In this document: piece by piece, positions 22,397-22,537 of the stretch | Layout of the letters: each line of letters opens with the position of its first letter | Numbering within the stretch: position 1 is the stretch's first letter | Source of the DNA: Pseudomonadota bacterium | GTDB lineage: Bacteria > Pseudomonadota > Gammaproteobacteria > Burkholderiales > Burkholderiaceae_C | Reading direction: 5' to 3' | Assembly: GCA_023410975.1 (NCBI GenBank) | Contig: JAEYPG010000574.1 | Span: 1 to 22,537 of the forward strand | Length of the DNA: 22,537 bases | The notes under the pieces: generated by a model | Told to the model about the DNA's origin: nothing | Seen by the model: only the letters and a program-made list of their open reading frames with translations | The model's database searches: none | Position numbers and translations under genes: made by a program

Positions 22397-22537
22397 TCAC
22401 GCAGGCGTCGCCGCCGGTTGCGTTGCGGGCCGGCCCAGCTTGGCCGGGTCCAGGTGCAGCAGCTCGCAGGCGTTCTTCCAGCGGATCTTGTCCAGGTCCG
22501 GCTGCGACAGCCGCAGGCCCTCGGTGAGGTCGTGGCG
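22397..22537 (-). CDS. Amidohydrolase family protein, C-terminal end (partial)
   Basis: Only the last 46 codons are present; the gene runs off the right edge of the window. The sequence RHDLTEGLRLSQPDLDKI leads to WKNACELLHLDPAKLG, the conserved final helix of metal-dependent amidohydrolases of the COG2159/ACMSD-like group (usual form GNAxxLxxLD), and then a Pro/Ala/Thr tail. These TIM-barrel enzymes hydrolyse or decarboxylate ring-derived acids and other substrates with a bound metal. The catalytic histidines lie outside the window, so activity and substrate cannot be judged. Confidence 0.72.
   Translation of the reverse strand, partial: RHDLTEGLRLSQPDLDKIRWKNACELLHLDPAKLGRPATQPAATPA

Noticed and set aside
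1..22537. CRISPR array, insertion sequences, phage genes, tRNA or rRNA genes
   Set aside because: No regularly spaced repeats, transposase or integrase motifs, target duplications or tRNA-like folds were seen on reading both strands.

Overview
The window is GC-rich, densely packed bacterial DNA. The protein families and style (tandem chemotaxis receptors of the kind common in Comamonadaceae and other Burkholderiales, an uncharacterised P450/SDR/SnoaL catabolic cluster, AraC regulator, many MFS pumps) suggest a betaproteobacterium of the order Burkholderiales. This is inferred from family resemblance; no rRNA, tRNA, plasmid or phage marker is present to fix the taxon.

Layout. (1) 1-2811: the 3' end of one methyl-accepting chemotaxis protein (MCP), a 568-base gap with an 18-bp dyad, then a complete MCP closed by a strong hairpin. 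(2) 3139-6100, minus strand: a flavoprotein dehydrogenase of the fumarate reductase/3-ketosteroid dehydrogenase superfamily and a cytochrome P450. (3) 6101-6456: a divergent control region with two dyads and a sigma-70-like promoter, followed by a glutathione S-transferase on the plus strand. (4) 7056-12867, minus strand: a five-gene run encoding a molybdopterin oxidoreductase, SDR, limonene-epoxide-hydrolase-like protein, phosphotransferase-fold protein and a second SDR. (5) 13012-16220, plus strand, divergent from the molybdoenzyme: three small NTF2-fold proteins in a row (the last epoxide-hydrolase-like), an MFS transporter and a VOC-superfamily protein. (6) 16270-17199, minus: an AraC-family regulator with a perfect short palindrome just upstream. 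(7) 17394-22226, minus: a very tight five-gene run of DMT transporter, MFS transporter, CDGSH iron-sulfur protein, quinone-oxidoreductase-like MDR enzyme and DHA2-type drug exporter. (8) 22397-22537: the C-terminal end of an amidohydrolase.

Working together. Blocks 2-6 look like one catabolic island for an unknown, probably alicyclic or isoprenoid-like, hydrophobic compound. A plausible but unproven order of steps is P450 oxygenation (possibly epoxidation), water addition by the two epoxide-hydrolase-like proteins, oxidation of the resulting alcohols by the SDRs, and desaturation or redox steps by the flavoprotein and molybdoenzyme, with the GST handling reactive intermediates and the MFS carrier handling uptake. 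No CoA ligase, ring-cleavage dioxygenase, P450 ferredoxin or ferredoxin reductase is visible, so any pathway must be completed elsewhere. Several enzymes have lost the textbook residues of their nearest well-known relatives: flavoprotein tyrosines, the molybdenum-ligand cysteine, and the phosphotransferase HxD histidine. This argues for an undescribed substrate rather than a known steroid or limonene route. Block 7 looks like an efflux or stress operon.
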